A program made the translations under genes and the position numbers. From Lumbricus terrestris (Eukaryota; Annelida; Clitellata; Crassiclitellata; Lumbricidae), in assembly GCA_949752735.1 (NCBI GenBank), contig OX457053.1:3736166-3800165 (forward strand): a stretch of DNA of 64,000 nucleotides, in the 5' to 3' direction. Positions 1 to 10,995 of this stretch are shown in pieces. Below the pieces are notes generated by a model. The model was not told where the DNA came from, did no database searches, and saw only the letters and a list, made by a program, of their open reading frames with translations. Every line of letters starts with the position of its first letter. Position 1 is the stretch's first letter.

Positions 1-137
1 GACCTTGGGCAAGTCCTTCACTCGCAATTGCTCAGCGCTTCGGCGTGAAACTCCGATTCAGTGTCCGCGCTGCAGTCGGAAGCGCTTCTGAGTAGATTTT
101 TCTTGAAGGGGCGCTGTGACAAGTGCACATACATTAA
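1..137 (+). mobile_element. tRNA-derived SINE, 3' part (cut by window edge)
   Basis: This stretch is nearly identical to the body and 3' end of the complete SINE at 55397-55625. Both share the phrases around 'ttgctcagcgctt', 'cagtgtccgc' and 'gtgcacataca'. The tRNA-like head with A and B boxes lies outside the window. A third copy is in reverse orientation at 47446-47668. Confidence 0.8.
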
Positions 138-480
138 TGTTCAGCACTTACATGTACGTGATTGTCAGATATCGGCAATTAATGAACAGTTTAATGCATA
201 GCAATAAGAAATTGCCTTAGAACTTTCCAACTGCTGCATACTCGGCATTCTCAACGACCGTCGTTTTATTGTGTTGATCTCTGATGCACCTCTTTCGCGG
301 TGACGCTACACGTAAAATTAATTTTCAATTTACAATAATTATTAGAATTCCAGTTATAGGCTAGAATTCAAACTGCAACACGTCACTGGATCTGCTGTTT
401 CGAGGTTCTCTACGTTGTAGGCCTACTCTTGTTCGGAGGATTACCGCTTATAAGCAATTTCTGCTCTACCCGGGTGTTTG

Positions 481-665
481 TCCTGCCCCGTTTTTTCCTA
501 CCCTGGGATTTTGTTGTCCTACCCTGGTTTTTTGTCCTACACTAGGGTTTTGTCCTACCCTGGGGTTTTGTCCTACACTAGGATTTTGTCCTACCCTGGG
601 GTTTTGTCCTACCCTGGGGTTTTGTCCTACCCTGGGGGTTTGTCCTAACCTGGTTTTTGTCCTAC
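481..665. repeat. Minisatellite, about 18-bp unit (TTTTGTCCTACCCTGGGG)
   Basis: About ten head-to-tail copies of an 18-bp unit with variants such as CTACACTAGG in place of CTACCCTGGG. It lies just downstream, on the minus strand, of the third exon of the Ser-rich secreted gene, so it is probably in that gene's third intron. Confidence 0.85.
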
Positions 666-723
666 TCTGGGGAGTTTTTTCCGGCGGGAGGTTTGTCCGG
701 AGGGGTTAATGTCCGTTCCCTAC

Positions 724-2594
724 CTGCCAAGTCGAAGAGACTCAGACTTCCAATGGTGGAAGGTTCAATGGTGGAATTCGTTGTGTTGGAAGACGATGAT
801 GGAAGACTGATGTTGACAGCGGTGACGTTTCTCACGGCGGGGAGAACCTGGAAGCGGAAGGAGACGGAGGCGGAGGAGGGCAGAGGCGGAGAAGAGGTGG
901 AAGAGGGAGACAAAGAGTAGGAGGAGGTAGACGAAGAGAAAGAGGAAGAAGAAGAGGAGGTGGAGGAAGAGGAAGAGGAGGCGGTGGAGGGAGACGGAGA
1001 GGAGGAGGAGTTTGAAGTGGAATTGGATGGTTGGCTGCAATTGCCATCTTCTCCATTCCAATCGCTGACTTCTATCGTGACATTCATCTATCAAACAGAA
1101 ACAAATAAGAGCATTCGATTGTGATAAATGCGGTGAAGCACGGTAGTCGGTTTTCTATTATATGCTCGACCTGTAACTTGACAGTTCGGGCTCAAACCTC
1201 TCCACTTCGGTTGTTAATTACTGCGCTACATGGACCTCGAGCACGTTCTTCGTAAGCGTAACAGTAGCCTAATTATAATATAATCATAGGCCTAATCATT
1301 ATCTTTACATTTCTAGCGTCACTATAGAATACCAAGCTATCTTATTGTAATAGCCTCAGGGCACCAGCTTATTGACGATCTCCTTTGCTCACAGTTACTC
1401 AGCACAATCAATGTTCTATCCAACTGCCTGGGTTCTACGCGTGTGCGTTGGCCTTGGCGACTGTAGTGACTTCATTTATACTTGAGCTAATACAGAAGTA
1501 TAGACTTACGTATAGGCCTATAATAGAGTCTATACGTGCATATTCACACATACATGTACATATAGTGTAGGCTAAACTGGCTTAGCTATTAACGGAGAAG
1601 AGAGTGATGTATGTAAAATCAATCCATTCGCAAACCTTTTCGGTTGAATTGTCCTGGAAAAAGAACTCCACCTCCACGTAGCGGACATCCTTCCCACACC
1701 CATCACAAGTGAGTTCTCCAGCCAGCACAGTGACTGGCGTTGGAAAATCCAGGTAGACGAAGGAAGAGGTGTTGAGAATACGGCTCTCGTTCAAAAGTCT
1801 TTGAAAAACTCCTGCAAGGAAAAGTGAAGCAATGTTTTAAAGAGCTCGCTGGAATATTGGTGTAGGATCGATGAATGAAATCAATCAAACAAAACAATCA
1901 ATCGAATCAATCGATTTCCATCAATCAGTCAGTTAATCAGCAAATCAATCAAATCAAATCAATCAATCATTCAAATCAATAAATCGATACAAACAAATCA
2001 TTCAATCAGTGAGCCAATCAATCAATAAAATCAATCAATATAGCAATCGATAAATTCAATCAGTTAATCAGCAAGTCAATAAAATCAATCAATCATTCAA
2101 ATCAATAAATCGATGCAAACAAATCATTCAATCAGTGAGCCAATCAATCAATAAAATCAATCAATATAGCCTATCACTCGATAAAACCAATCAGTCAATT
2201 CATCTTATTTGAAAATGGGTAGAATAGGGTAAACGGATGTGGCAGGATAAGCTAGACAGGACAATGAGGACATTGTCCGGTATACGATAGAGTTGATTAA
2301 CATAATTGAGATGAGTTGAAATGAAAGTGAGTCAACCTCGGTTCCATGCAATAGTCTCCGAAATTTGATGAAGACCTTTTCAATTACTGCTAATAAGAGC
2401 GAAGACCTACCGTCGAATCCATCGAAGCAGCTGGAAAAGTCAACTGCAGGGGTCGTTGGCGACGGAAGTGGAGGAGTCGGTGGTAAAGAGCCCTCAGGAA
2501 GGTCACGATCAGATTCCACACCATCGGTGAGAGATCCAGGCCACATAAGCAGCAGCAGTAGCAGCAGGATGGAGAGAAGAAATGATGAGTGCAT
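724..2594 (-). CDS. Secreted Ser/Thr-rich protein, 5' three exons (partial)
   Basis: I do not recognise the family. Three exons join in phase: 2594-2411 (ATG start, phase 1, donor GTAGGT), 1811-1636 (acceptor TTGCAG, phase 0) and 1087-724 (acceptor GATAG, donor GTAGGG, phase 1). Coding therefore continues beyond the left edge. Exon 1 encodes a clear signal peptide (MHSSFLLSILLLLLLLMWPG) and then a Pro-rich stretch. Exon 2 encodes a compact region with a CDGCG motif and alternating hydrophobic strands, plausibly a beta-sandwich. Exon 3 opens with a short strand and then a long Ser-rich run with many NST/NNS-type N-glycosylation sites, like a mucin linker, before ordered sequence resumes at SLSLFDLAG. 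An alternative without the last splice would end at a TAG at 662 inside the minisatellite. I prefer the splice because its donor is strong. Location (secreted or extracellular) is inferred from the signal peptide; function is unknown. Confidence 0.62.
1912..2190. repeat. Degenerate (AATC)n/(TCAATCAA)n simple repeat
   Basis: AATCAATC-type repeats interrupted by ATAAATCGAT words. The block 'aaatcattcaatcagtgagc' occurs twice about 120 bp apart, so the array has a longer superimposed period. It lies in intron 1 of the Ser-rich secreted gene. Confidence 0.85.
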
Positions 2595-2929
2595 CTTTCA
2601 GAGCGAGAACTGGAATCAGACGACACGGATGACTGACGAACATCGGATCATCCAACTGTGAAGAAACCAATTAACGAGATTCTGTTCAAGATGCTACTAT
2701 ACTGGTACGAAAATAATGAATTTAAAATTAGACTAAATCAGTTAAGATTTAGTCGATAAAGTTACCGAGAGTCTCGAAACCAAACAGATTTTTAAAAATA
2801 CGAAAGAAATTCAATTAAATTCATTTAATGAACCCATGATATACATTTTTACAGTTAAACTGTGTCGTCACGCAATATCCACTTTTGGATAGCAATGTTT
2901 ATGCACTGGCGCTATAATCAAAACAAATG
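2595..2929. other. Upstream region of the secreted gene, no gene seen
   Basis: AT-rich sequence immediately 5' of the minus-strand start codon. It should hold that gene's promoter and 5' UTR, but no motif is clear enough to call. No ORF or RNA gene is visible. Confidence 0.4.
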
Positions 2930-3190
2930 TGTTACACGGTGGCAGTCGGTGATGATGGTGGTGACCGTGCGCTGACATTGCTACGAGGGGTAGAATCAAG
3001 ATAATAATATGATAGTTTGAAGAGTTCGTCGGTTTTCAGTCGCGAGTGGAAAGAGGCGGAAGTGGGTAATGCAGTCGGAAGAGAGGATAGATTAGGTAGG
3101 AGATAGGAGGATGTGCAAACAGGCGAAGGACTTCTGGGAGGCCGTTCCAGACCGATGGTGCAGCGTAGAATGAGGAACGATTGCAGCAAT
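2930..3190 (-). pseudogene. Decayed LINE ORF2 C-terminal fragment
   Basis: Read on the minus strand, one frame gives AAPSVWNGLPEVLR and a later frame gives SFHSRLKTDELFKL. These are the two halves of the conserved C-terminal tail of CR1/L2-type reverse transcriptases (AP..WN.LP.. then F...LKT.LF). At least one frameshift separates them, so this is a dead 5'-truncated copy. Confidence 0.65.
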
Positions 3191-4109
3191 CCAGTCCATT
3201 CAAGAGGTAGAACTAAGTAGCAATAAACAGAGTAGGTATAGGCCTACCTGTAAGCTTAGAAGCTGTGTACGGGCACTGTTTCAAATAATCTCAATTAATT
3301 AAATAGGTAGGAGCAAGCTTTCAGTTTCAATTAATAGGCTTATAAGGCTTACATGTGCAGTTACAAAACAGTCATAGGCCTACATGTAGATTCATTTACA
3401 TTAGGCCTATATTCCAATCAACTGAACAGGTAGGCGTATAGGCTCTGCAGGTAAATCAAAAACACGAAATTAATCCACTGTCAGCTTGTTTCGCCAATGC
3501 TTGAACAACATATCCGCAAATTATCCGTTAAAAAAATCCGAGGTACCAGCCTCGGTGAGTAACATTCAAGCAATCATTTTCAACAACTATTCGCAACTTC
3601 GACCGCCTAACACGGTGACACCCAAGATGGCCTCTCTAAGCCTAACCGCGTGGGTTGCCTTTGATAGGCCTAGGCCTACGGGTGGTGGCGGTTCCGAAAT
3701 AATAGGCAAACGTATTCACTCATGCGTATCGACTTAGCAATAGACCTAGCAGAACGAATAGGAAGCCCTACAATAGGTGGATGTGCGGCTGTAAGAACCG
3801 TAGACGTCATTAATTTTTACTGAACATTATTACTGTGACTTTGAAGCAGAACTCATTTAATGGCTTAATAATTGTTTGATAACGAGATAATCTATTCTAT
3901 TAATGTCATAGACTATGACTTACTTAGCGCCGCAGTGCATCAATATATCACGAGCGGATGGCTGGTTGATTTGAAATCCATGTAATTTAAATTCCATTTA
4001 GAGAGAAACCAGGCTTTACGAACACGTACAACGGGCTTAATTAACTGGACGGTTATGGACGGCGTCCTGCAGGTAGCCTACATATTAGCCTACATTCATC
4101 TATGCCCCC
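3191..4109. other. Intergenic, no gene recognised
   Basis: AT-rich, with several TAGGCCTA palindromes (two overlapping at 3665-3678). Near 4043-4072 is a short match (ctggacggttatggacggcg) to the left part of the TIR element at 30145-30322, probably a truncated copy. Nothing else is supportable. Confidence 0.5.
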
Positions 4110-4417
4110 TAATCTATGCAAGATGGCGGCCGGTTGACAAGCATGACCAGTGATAGCTCCGATAATTCAAATTTTTTACTAGGTTCAAGTCGGTAAAGTG
4201 CATTATTCTTTTCAAGGAGCCTTACTATGTCAATGTCGAGAGTTTGTTCTCAACTTTTGCTACAATCATGAAGTTTTCGGATCTAAATATAATAGTTTGA
4301 ATACAGCGCTGCGTATCCATCTACTCCGTTTGAAATACCTGCACGGGTTAACGCTAGTTCACTCAGTCTAACGCTGTCATTGTTTAATACTTCTGGATTT
4401 AACTTAAAACGAAAAAC

Positions 4418-5230
4418 ATGTCTAAGAAAAGCATTAAAATTGATGATTTACTCGAGTCTCTTCAGGACGAAAGAGTGATTCAATTGCTTACTAAAACCTT
4501 CAAACCCATTATGGAAGGACTCTTCAATGAACTTATTGAAGCATTCTCAGCGAAACTGGATAGCATGGTTGCAAAATCAGCGGAAGCCTTGCTAACAACT
4601 CACTGTGAAGAGATAAACTCTAAAGTAACCGCTCTAGAAGCTGAGAATGAGCTTCTCAGGGCAAGAGTTGATGAAAATGACAATTTGTCACGGCTTGATA
4701 ATCTCGTAATATACGGTCTGCCTGAAACCGCGACTACGATGCCTCAAGCTGGTTCATATTGGTCTACTCAGCCATCGTCGTCGCCCAATGAGCCTGATAT
4801 TCACAACGTCTTGGATTTGTGTAATAACAAGTTGGGCGTGAAACTAAATGAATCTGACATCTCGTACGCATATCGAATTCCTGGGTCTTCCAAAAATAAT
4901 CAACGTCCAGTTGTCGTACGCTTCATCAGCCGCAGAATCAGAAATTCAATTCTCGCTGCACGCAGAACTCTGAAGGGACAATCTGGTGCAAATCGAATTT
5001 TCATCAATGAACATCTGACTAAACAGAATTCACTAATCTTCGCAGGAGCGAGAAAACTGGTAAGAGACAAGGTTCTCCACTCTGCCTGGACACGGGATGG
5101 AATGACTTTCATCCGCTTCACTGATGCTGTCAGCGAGAAACCGAGGAAGATTATCTCTACCAAGAGTCTAGAGTCCATCATCCAGAAGAAGGAGCTCACT
5201 GCAATGCTTCCTCACGAGAAAGTAGGATGA
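4418..5230 (+). CDS. LINE ORF1 protein (coiled coil plus RRM-like)
   Basis: A 270-residue protein in the position of LINE ORF1, whose family role is RNA binding and nucleic-acid chaperoning in the retrotransposition particle. Residues about 20-90 are helical and charged, with a heptad-like segment (VTALEAENELLRARVDENDN). This is followed by RLDNLVIYGLPE, the usual start of the RRM-like core in L1-type ORF1 proteins. A basic C-terminal region follows (RRIRNSILAARR, INEHLTKQN). No CCHC zinc knuckle is visible. ORF2 starts 389 bp downstream. The start codon is the first ATG of the frame and gives a sensible N-terminus. Confidence 0.85.
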   Translation: MSKKSIKIDDLLESLQDERVIQLLTKTFKPIMEGLFNELIEAFSAKLDSMVAKSAEALLTTHCEEINSKVTALEAENELLRARVDENDNLSRLDNLVIYGLPETATTMPQAGSYWSTQPSSSPNEPDIHNVLDLCNNKLGVKLNESDISYAYRIPGSSKNNQRPVVVRFISRRIRNSILAARRTLKGQSGANRIFINEHLTKQNSLIFAGARKLVRDKVLHSAWTRDGMTFIRFTDAVSEKPRKIISTKSLESIIQKKELTAMLPHEKVG

Positions 5231-5619
5231 GTCGCTGGGTGAGTCGCTTCAGATGCTACTTCATCGTCCCGCCTTCCAACCTGTACCTCCAACTGACTGT
5301 GTCTTAATTTTATCTAGTTCATACTGCCATTTAGTCACTTATGTTCATGTGACATGTTTAACCTTGGTTTGGTTTCTATCTAAACATTATGTAAGCTTAT
5401 TTCTTATAATTATCATCTAATTGAACTATCCAATTTATTTTTTATGAATGAACTGTGGATTTTTATTTACTACAATCTGATTTTTAAAATGCATTTGATT
5501 TGAGATTAGCTTCGACTGTTTTGTTGCTGTAGCGCTTACCGACATATGTTTACTTCTGATCACTGTATGCTATGACCTAGTTAAGACTAGTATGCATAGA
5601 ATGTTGCTATCATTGGTAC

Positions 5620-8600
5620 ATGCTAACTATTTGTGCCATCTGCTCTAATTATCTTATGTCTAAGGACAAGTTAAGTCCTTGCTGTTTGTGTTTAATTAAT
5701 TTTGATACAGTGCCTAGGGTTGTTACCTGTGTAGTATGTAGAAGTCAGTGTCATTATGAATGTTATGCTGATTCATGTTTATCGTGTGCGCCTGTGGAAT
5801 CTTGGATATGCTCACCATGCTTGACTAACATTTTTCCTTTTAATGGTATTGAAAATAATGAAATTTTTTTGAGCTCTATATGTGATAGCAAAGTTATACT
5901 ACAAACAGATATTAGCGAGCTTGATAGAGCCCCGAAACTTGAAGTATTTCCTAGTGACCCTGAAAACCACTCCCCTTTAAATAACAATGATATTGACCCG
6001 GATATTAACCTCTTTTCAAATCTGTCATGGGATAGCCACTACTCTATACCTGATTCTCTCACCACCCTACTCAATACTCCTCGCCTGTTCACTACTATGC
6101 ACCTGAATTGTCGAAGTATGCAGTACAAAATAATGGATATAACTGATTTATTAAACACTCTCCCTGTTCCTATTCTGGCTTTAACAGAAACATGGCTAGA
6201 TACAGACTCGGTTGATACAATTAGTATAGCAGGTTACCAAATTATTCACAAATCTCGAGTTTCAGGAAAAGGAGGTGGAGTAGGATTTCTCATAAGGGAG
6301 GATATTACTTACGAGCTGCTTGATCTATCAATTTTTAATATTACCCCCAAATCATTCGAGGGAATATTTATTCGTGTGCGAATGAATAAGGGTAATTGTC
6401 TAATTGGATCTATATATAGACCCCCAGGAAATAGTTTGGAGGAGTTCACTCTTGAACTTGAACAGTTATTGTCCAAAATTGCAAATAAGGAGAAACACAT
6501 GATAATTTTGGGTGACTTTAACGTTGACCTGCTTAAAGTTGGGGATCACTTTGGCACTAGTTCCTTTTTCGATAGTATGTCCTCCTATAATCTTCTCCCG
6601 ACCATTACCAGACCCACAAGAATTACCACTCATTCCTCAACGCTAATTGATAACATTTTCACAAACGCCTGGTCTAATATTATTGAATCTAAGATTGTTG
6701 TATCTGATATCTCTGACCATTTGCCTGTCTTAACCTCCTTTGATTTTGAAATACCTAGCTCTAGGAACTCCTCATTTGAGGAATCCCGAATTATTAACGA
6801 AGAAGGAAGGGCTAACTTTAGCTATTATCTTTCTGAAGCAGACTGGACTCCTATTTTTGAAAGCTGTCGTTTGAAAGATGCTAACAAAGCATATGACTTG
6901 TTTATGAAAGAATACAAAAGAAACTATGATAAGGCGTTTCCAATAAAAACTAATATAAATAAAGGAAAACCCATACTTAGACAACCCTGGATGACTCCTG
7001 GACTTCTCAAATCTAGTAAGAAAAAAGCTAAACTTCATTTAAAATATGTAAAGGTCCCTACCCTCACCAATAAAAATAAGTTTGTTTCTTACAGAAATAA
7101 ATTTAAAACAATTAGAACGAAGGCTGAAAAGCATTACTATGCTGTTGAATTTACCAAGCATGTTAATAATTTAAAGAAAACTTGGACCCTCATTCGAAGT
7201 ATAATTAAAATGGATGAACAACATATTAAAATTGAAGCACTTAAAATCAATGGAATAAGAAATGATGACCCTAAAATGATGGCTAATACTTTTAATAATC
7301 TTTTCTCCGACATCGCTCATAATCTTGCCAAACAAATTCCCGCTCCTAAATCTCCTTTTAACAAGTACCTTGACCCGCCACTTCCTTATTCTTTTGGCTT
7401 GGTTCCTACTTCACCCGAGGAACTAAATAACTTGAGCCACTTGATCCACGACAGTCACAGCCGTGGCGTTGATGATATCGACCCCCATATTGCTAATTCT
7501 TGCATTTCTCCTATCGCAACCCAACTAGCTGAAATAATTAATTGCTCCCTTAACACTGGAGTTGTACCTGATGCTATAAAAATTGCAAAAATAGTTCCTA
7601 TTTTTAAAAAGGGTGACAGGGAGAACCCTTCTAACTATAGGCCCATATCCATTCTTCCTTTTTTTGCCAAGTACTTTGAAAAAATAATGCATGATAGGCT
7701 CAATAAATATGTAGAAAAATCTCATATTATTTTTCCATACCAATATGGCTTTCAATCTGGTCGATCTACTTTTATGCCTTTAATTGATATGTATGATAAA
7801 ATTTCTAAGGCCTTTGAAAACAATGAATATTCTATTGGTATCTTCTTCGATTTAGCAAAGGCCTTTGATACTGTGAATCATGAGATCCTATTAAAAAAAT
7901 TAGCTAATTATGGCATCAGAGGCGTCCAATTAGCTTGGTTTGCCAGTTATCTTGAAAGACGTCTCCAGTGCGTTTCCTGCAATGGAGCTCTCTCAGACTT
8001 AAGAATTGTTAGATATGGAGTACCCCAAGGTTCTAATCTCGGACCCTTGCTTTTTCTTCTATACATTAATGACTTGCCTAATATATCTCCTACTCTTTCA
8101 TTCATCCTGTTTGCTGACGATACAAATGTTTTTCACTCTCATAAATCCTACCAGAGTCTAATACAAACAGTAAACAATGAGCTTGTCTTCATTGCCGAAT
8201 GGTTCTCTGCTAATAGACTCTCCTTAAACATAGATAAAACTAACTTTATGCTATTTCGAACTAATAAAAAGATGTGCCCCCAGAATGAATTGCAACTGTC
8301 TATTAATGATACCTCCATAACGCAGGTTAGCTCCACTAAATTTCTTGGTGTGCACATAGATCAACACCTCACATGGAATGATCATATTAAATATATCTCT
8401 GCCAAGGTTGCAAAAAGTGTTGGTATCCTTCGTCGAACCTCCCATATACTCCCCCCCGCTATTCGTGTTAAATTGTACTACTCATTAATATATCCTTATC
8501 TCTCATACTGTAATTTAGTTTGGGCATCTACATATAAATCCAGGCTCAATAAATTAGTACTTCTCCAAAAACGTGCAATACGTATCATAGCTGGAGTTAA

Positions 8601-8949
8601 GCCTTTTATTCACTCAAGTCCTTTATTTCAATCATTAAATTTATTAAAATTTCACCAAATAATGACTTTTCAGATAGGAATCTTTATGTATCGGTTCACC
8701 CATGATCTTCTTCCCCTTAACTTTGCAGGGTACTTCCAAAAAGGTTCTGAAATACACAACTATTCTACTAGGAACTCCTCTCATTATCGAGCCATATCCG
8801 CTCGTTTAAATTCAAGAAGATTCCATATTAAATATACTGGACCAGGTATATGGAACTCGTTTCCTAATCATGTTCAACAAGCTTCCAGTTTACAAAGGGC
8901 AAAGACACTATTGCGCAACTATTTGGTTAATGACTGCAAAGATATTTAA
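5620..8949 (+). CDS. LINE ORF2: Cys-rich N-terminus, endonuclease, reverse transcriptase
   Basis: A 1109-residue replicase. Residues about 5-70 form a Cys/His-rich PHD-like module (CAICSNYL, CCLC, CVVC, HYEC, CSPC). Residues about 155-370 are an APE-type endonuclease with LTETWLD, GSIYRPPG, ILGDFNVD and SDHLPV. Residues about 640-900 are the reverse transcriptase with GDRENPSNYRPIS, FFDLAKAFDTVNH, GVPQGSNLGPLLF and the catalytic FADD at about residue 830. The C-terminal tail holds the conserved GIWNSFPNHV block. Known role of the family: nicking target DNA and priming reverse transcription from the nick. All catalytic motifs I could look for are present and no stop or frameshift interrupts the frame. 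Clade placement within the CR1/L2/Jockey assemblage is not certain. Confidence 0.93.
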   Translation: MLTICAICSNYLMSKDKLSPCCLCLINFDTVPRVVTCVVCRSQCHYECYADSCLSCAPVESWICSPCLTNIFPFNGIENNEIFLSSICDSKVILQTDISELDRAPKLEVFPSDPENHSPLNNNDIDPDINLFSNLSWDSHYSIPDSLTTLLNTPRLFTTMHLNCRSMQYKIMDITDLLNTLPVPILALTETWLDTDSVDTISIAGYQIIHKSRVSGKGGGVGFLIREDITYELLDLSIFNITPKSFEGIFIRVRMNKGNCLIGSIYRPPGNSLEEFTLELEQLLSKIANKEKHMIILGDFNVDLLKVGDHFGTSSFFDSMSSYNLLPTITRPTRITTHSSTLIDNIFTNAWSNIIESKIVVSDISDHLPVLTSFDFEIPSSRNSSFEESRIINEEGRANFSYYLSEADWTPIFESCRLKDANKAYDLFMKEYKRNYDKAFPIKTNINKGKPILRQPWMTPGLLKSSKKKAKLHLKYVKVPTLTNKNKFVSYRNKFKTIRTKAEKHYYAVEFTKHVNNLKKTWTLIRSIIKMDEQHIKIEALKINGIRNDDPKMMANTFNNLFSDIAHNLAKQIPAPKSPFNKYLDPPLPYSFGLVPTSPEELNNLSHLIHDSHSRGVDDIDPHIANSCISPIATQLAEIINCSLNTGVVPDAIKIAKIVPIFKKGDRENPSNYRPISILPFFAKYFEKIMHDRLNKYVEKSHIIFPYQYGFQSGRSTFMPLIDMYDKISKAFENNEYSIGIFFDLAKAFDTVNHEILLKKLANYGIRGVQLAWFASYLERRLQCVSCNGALSDLRIVRYGVPQGSNLGPLLFLLYINDLPNISPTLSFILFADDTNVFHSHKSYQSLIQTVNNELVFIAEWFSANRLSLNIDKTNFMLFRTNKKMCPQNELQLSINDTSITQVSSTKFLGVHIDQHLTWNDHIKYISAKVAKSVGILRRTSHILPPAIRVKLYYSLIYPYLSYCNLVWASTYKSRLNKLVLLQKRAIRIIAGVKPFIHSSPLFQSLNLLKFHQIMTFQIGIFMYRFTHDLLPLNFAGYFQKGSEIHNYSTRNSSHYRAISARLNSRRFHIKYTGPGIWNSFPNHVQQASSLQRAKTLLRNYLVNDCKDI

Positions 8950-9259
8950 CCTTGTAGGCACTTATTTTATTTTATTTGATTTTATTATTGTTTTTGTGTT
9001 TGTTTTGCGTTCTTTAGTTAAGTTTACTACATTAATTTTCATCTTATCCTGTTCTTTCTTGCCTATTGTTCAATTCATTATGTCAACCGTCTAGCCATCT
9101 GTTAAAATTGATAAGTAATTAGGTGTCCCTGTTAGCGGGATATTCATCCCTTAGGGCCTTCCTTGTTGCCATCCGATTATGTGAAGCATGTTATACTATG
9201 TCTATTGTGTATGTTGATGGTTGGTTACAATAAATGAATTGAATTGAATTGAATTGAAT

Positions 9260-10463
9260 ATCATATCTCAACAGTCTGAACGCAACTGTTCTGCCACTTT
9301 TTAGGTCAGCACAGTCTTGAACGGTAAGAGCGTCCAGGCACTTTTTCTACATTTTAAGCGCTGCTGGAGTGGTATACACGCCTACAGTAGGCGTAAATCA
9401 AGGCCAGTAATGTTATGTTCGGATGAGCGCGTGTAGGCCTAGCTGTATTTCATCTAAGGGTCCTTTCGTCTTGGGACCACAGTGGTTGGCTAATCATCAT
9501 GTTTTCGGCTTGTGATGGGTACTTTAGACTTCTTCAAGTGTTTCTTGTAGACACCTATAGGCCTAGTAGGCTATAGCCTACGTGACCAGCATGAGCAATA
9601 GGGGCTCAAAATACTATTAGCCTATCACCGGCTGCAAACTACTATTGTATCCTGCATCATCCTGCCCATAGGCACAACCACCCTATGGGACCCACGGGAC
9701 GCGTCCCCCAACTTTGAGTGTCCCTGGGATGGTCCCCTAACTTCATCAATTATTATTACTCCTACTAAAAAATTTCCATGTGACCCCCAACATTTAGGAC
9801 GTGATTGCACCTATGCCCCATGACGTTGCAACTTATGCCTACACCTTGTCTCCCATGACTTGATATATCGCCGGTGAATAAGCTGGTCTCCCTGACGTGG
9901 CATTTTGTGGGCGCTGATAAATTCGCGGATTTACATTAGGCCTACATTACATTACAGTATCGAGACGGCTTCGCCTTATTATGCAATAGGCCTATTGTTG
10001 AAACATTATAACTTCTTTACGGGCAAATTGCTGCTGCGCTATAATAGCTCTGTACTATTATGACTTCTTCCTGGCCTACAAGACTAGGCCTATATACAAC
10101 ACTGTTGTTAGCCTACGTCGGTGGATAGTGTTACGCAATTGTAAGGACAATGGCTCATAATTCCGTATTACTGTTCTCTGATCCACAAACACTATTACGT
10201 CATTATAGCTTTGTTCAACTGCACGTTAAAAAAACCTCGGGCACCCCGACATTAGGCCTAACGCGAAGGTCAAAGTCGCGCCGACAACACGCGAACCGTC
10301 AATAGCCTATAACGCACAACCCAAGCAAACAACTGCGTGACGACAATAGCTAGCGTGCATTCATCATCAAGGCATAGGCTGACAGACTGAAACAAAACTG
10401 AAGAAGCTCATGACGAAACTAAAATGCAAAAACATTATTTTTCGCAAATAGCCTACCGTAGCC
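9260..10463. other. Intergenic, repeat fragments only
   Basis: Contains a truncated copy (about 9293-9362) of the right half of the TIR element at 30145-30322, a weak TIR candidate at 9663-9820, and many TAGGCCTA words. No gene or RNA was recognised. Confidence 0.5.
9663..9820. mobile_element. Possible short TIR element
   Basis: The left end TGCCCATAGGCACAACC pairs with the right end (reverse complement TGGGGCATAGGTGCAATC) with a few mismatches over about 18 bp. No target-site duplication is evident. The interior is C-rich with no coding potential. Confidence 0.4.
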
Positions 10464-10995
10464 CACGGGCGGATCCAGAGGGGGGCAATCCGGCCATGGC
10501 CCCTTCCATTTAAAAATTGCATGGGACGTGGCCCCCATTGGGTTTCAACAAGCCATTAAATAAATGGGGCGGGAGAGAAAAGCAGGACATCAGGCCCCCA
10601 TCCCCCCATTACAAAATCGCACGGGACGTGGCCCTCCCGTTTGAGTTAAAATTACTCTGGACTATGATGGATGACGACAAAAAAGGTCGTTAGTTTTTTC
10701 GGGGGTGGAAATGTTACCTTTTTCTGGAAAATTAGACGAATGACTAAAAAAAGGTCGTCAGTTTTTTCGGGGGTGGAAATGTTACCTTTTTCTGGAAAAT
10801 TAGACGAATGACTAAAAAAAGGTCGTCAGTTTTTTCGGGGGTGGAAATGTTACCTTTTTCTGGAAAATTGAACGAATGACTAAAAAAAGGTCGTCAGTTT
10901 TTTCGGCGGCGAACAAGACGAAATTTTTCCCCTGTCCCACCAACAAGACCGAAATTTTTTGTCCCCCACTTCTAAAATTTCTGTATCAGACCTTG
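10464..10995. mobile_element. MITE-like element with GGGCGGATCC ends and 68-bp tandem core
   Basis: The left end CACGGGCGGATCCAGAGG and the right end (reverse complement CAAGGTCTGATACAG) resemble the termini of the element at 14002-14439. Inside, a 68-bp unit is repeated in tandem (starts near 10741, 10809 and 10877, with a degenerate earlier copy). Each unit holds GAATGAC-TAAAAAAAG-GTCGTCA. No target-site duplication was found. Non-coding. Confidence 0.65.

Larger units (their letters stand above)
4110..9259 (+). mobile_element. Near-complete non-LTR retrotransposon (CR1/L2 group)
   Basis: Two uninterrupted ORFs in the correct order (ORF1 4418-5230, ORF2 5620-8949), then a 3' UTR and a tail of GAATT units (9235-9259) preceded by AATAAA. 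Short 3' tandem tails instead of poly(A) are typical of CR1/L2-type LINEs. The 5' boundary is approximate: no target-site duplication was found, and the start is placed in the presumed 5' UTR upstream of ORF1. Both frames are open, so the copy is young and may be competent, which the sequence alone cannot prove. Confidence 0.85.

Noticed and set aside
2205..2410. Read-through extension of the secreted-protein first exon to 2205
   Set aside because: The GTAGGT donor at 2410 joins in phase to a good acceptor at 1812. The extension has no ordered sequence.
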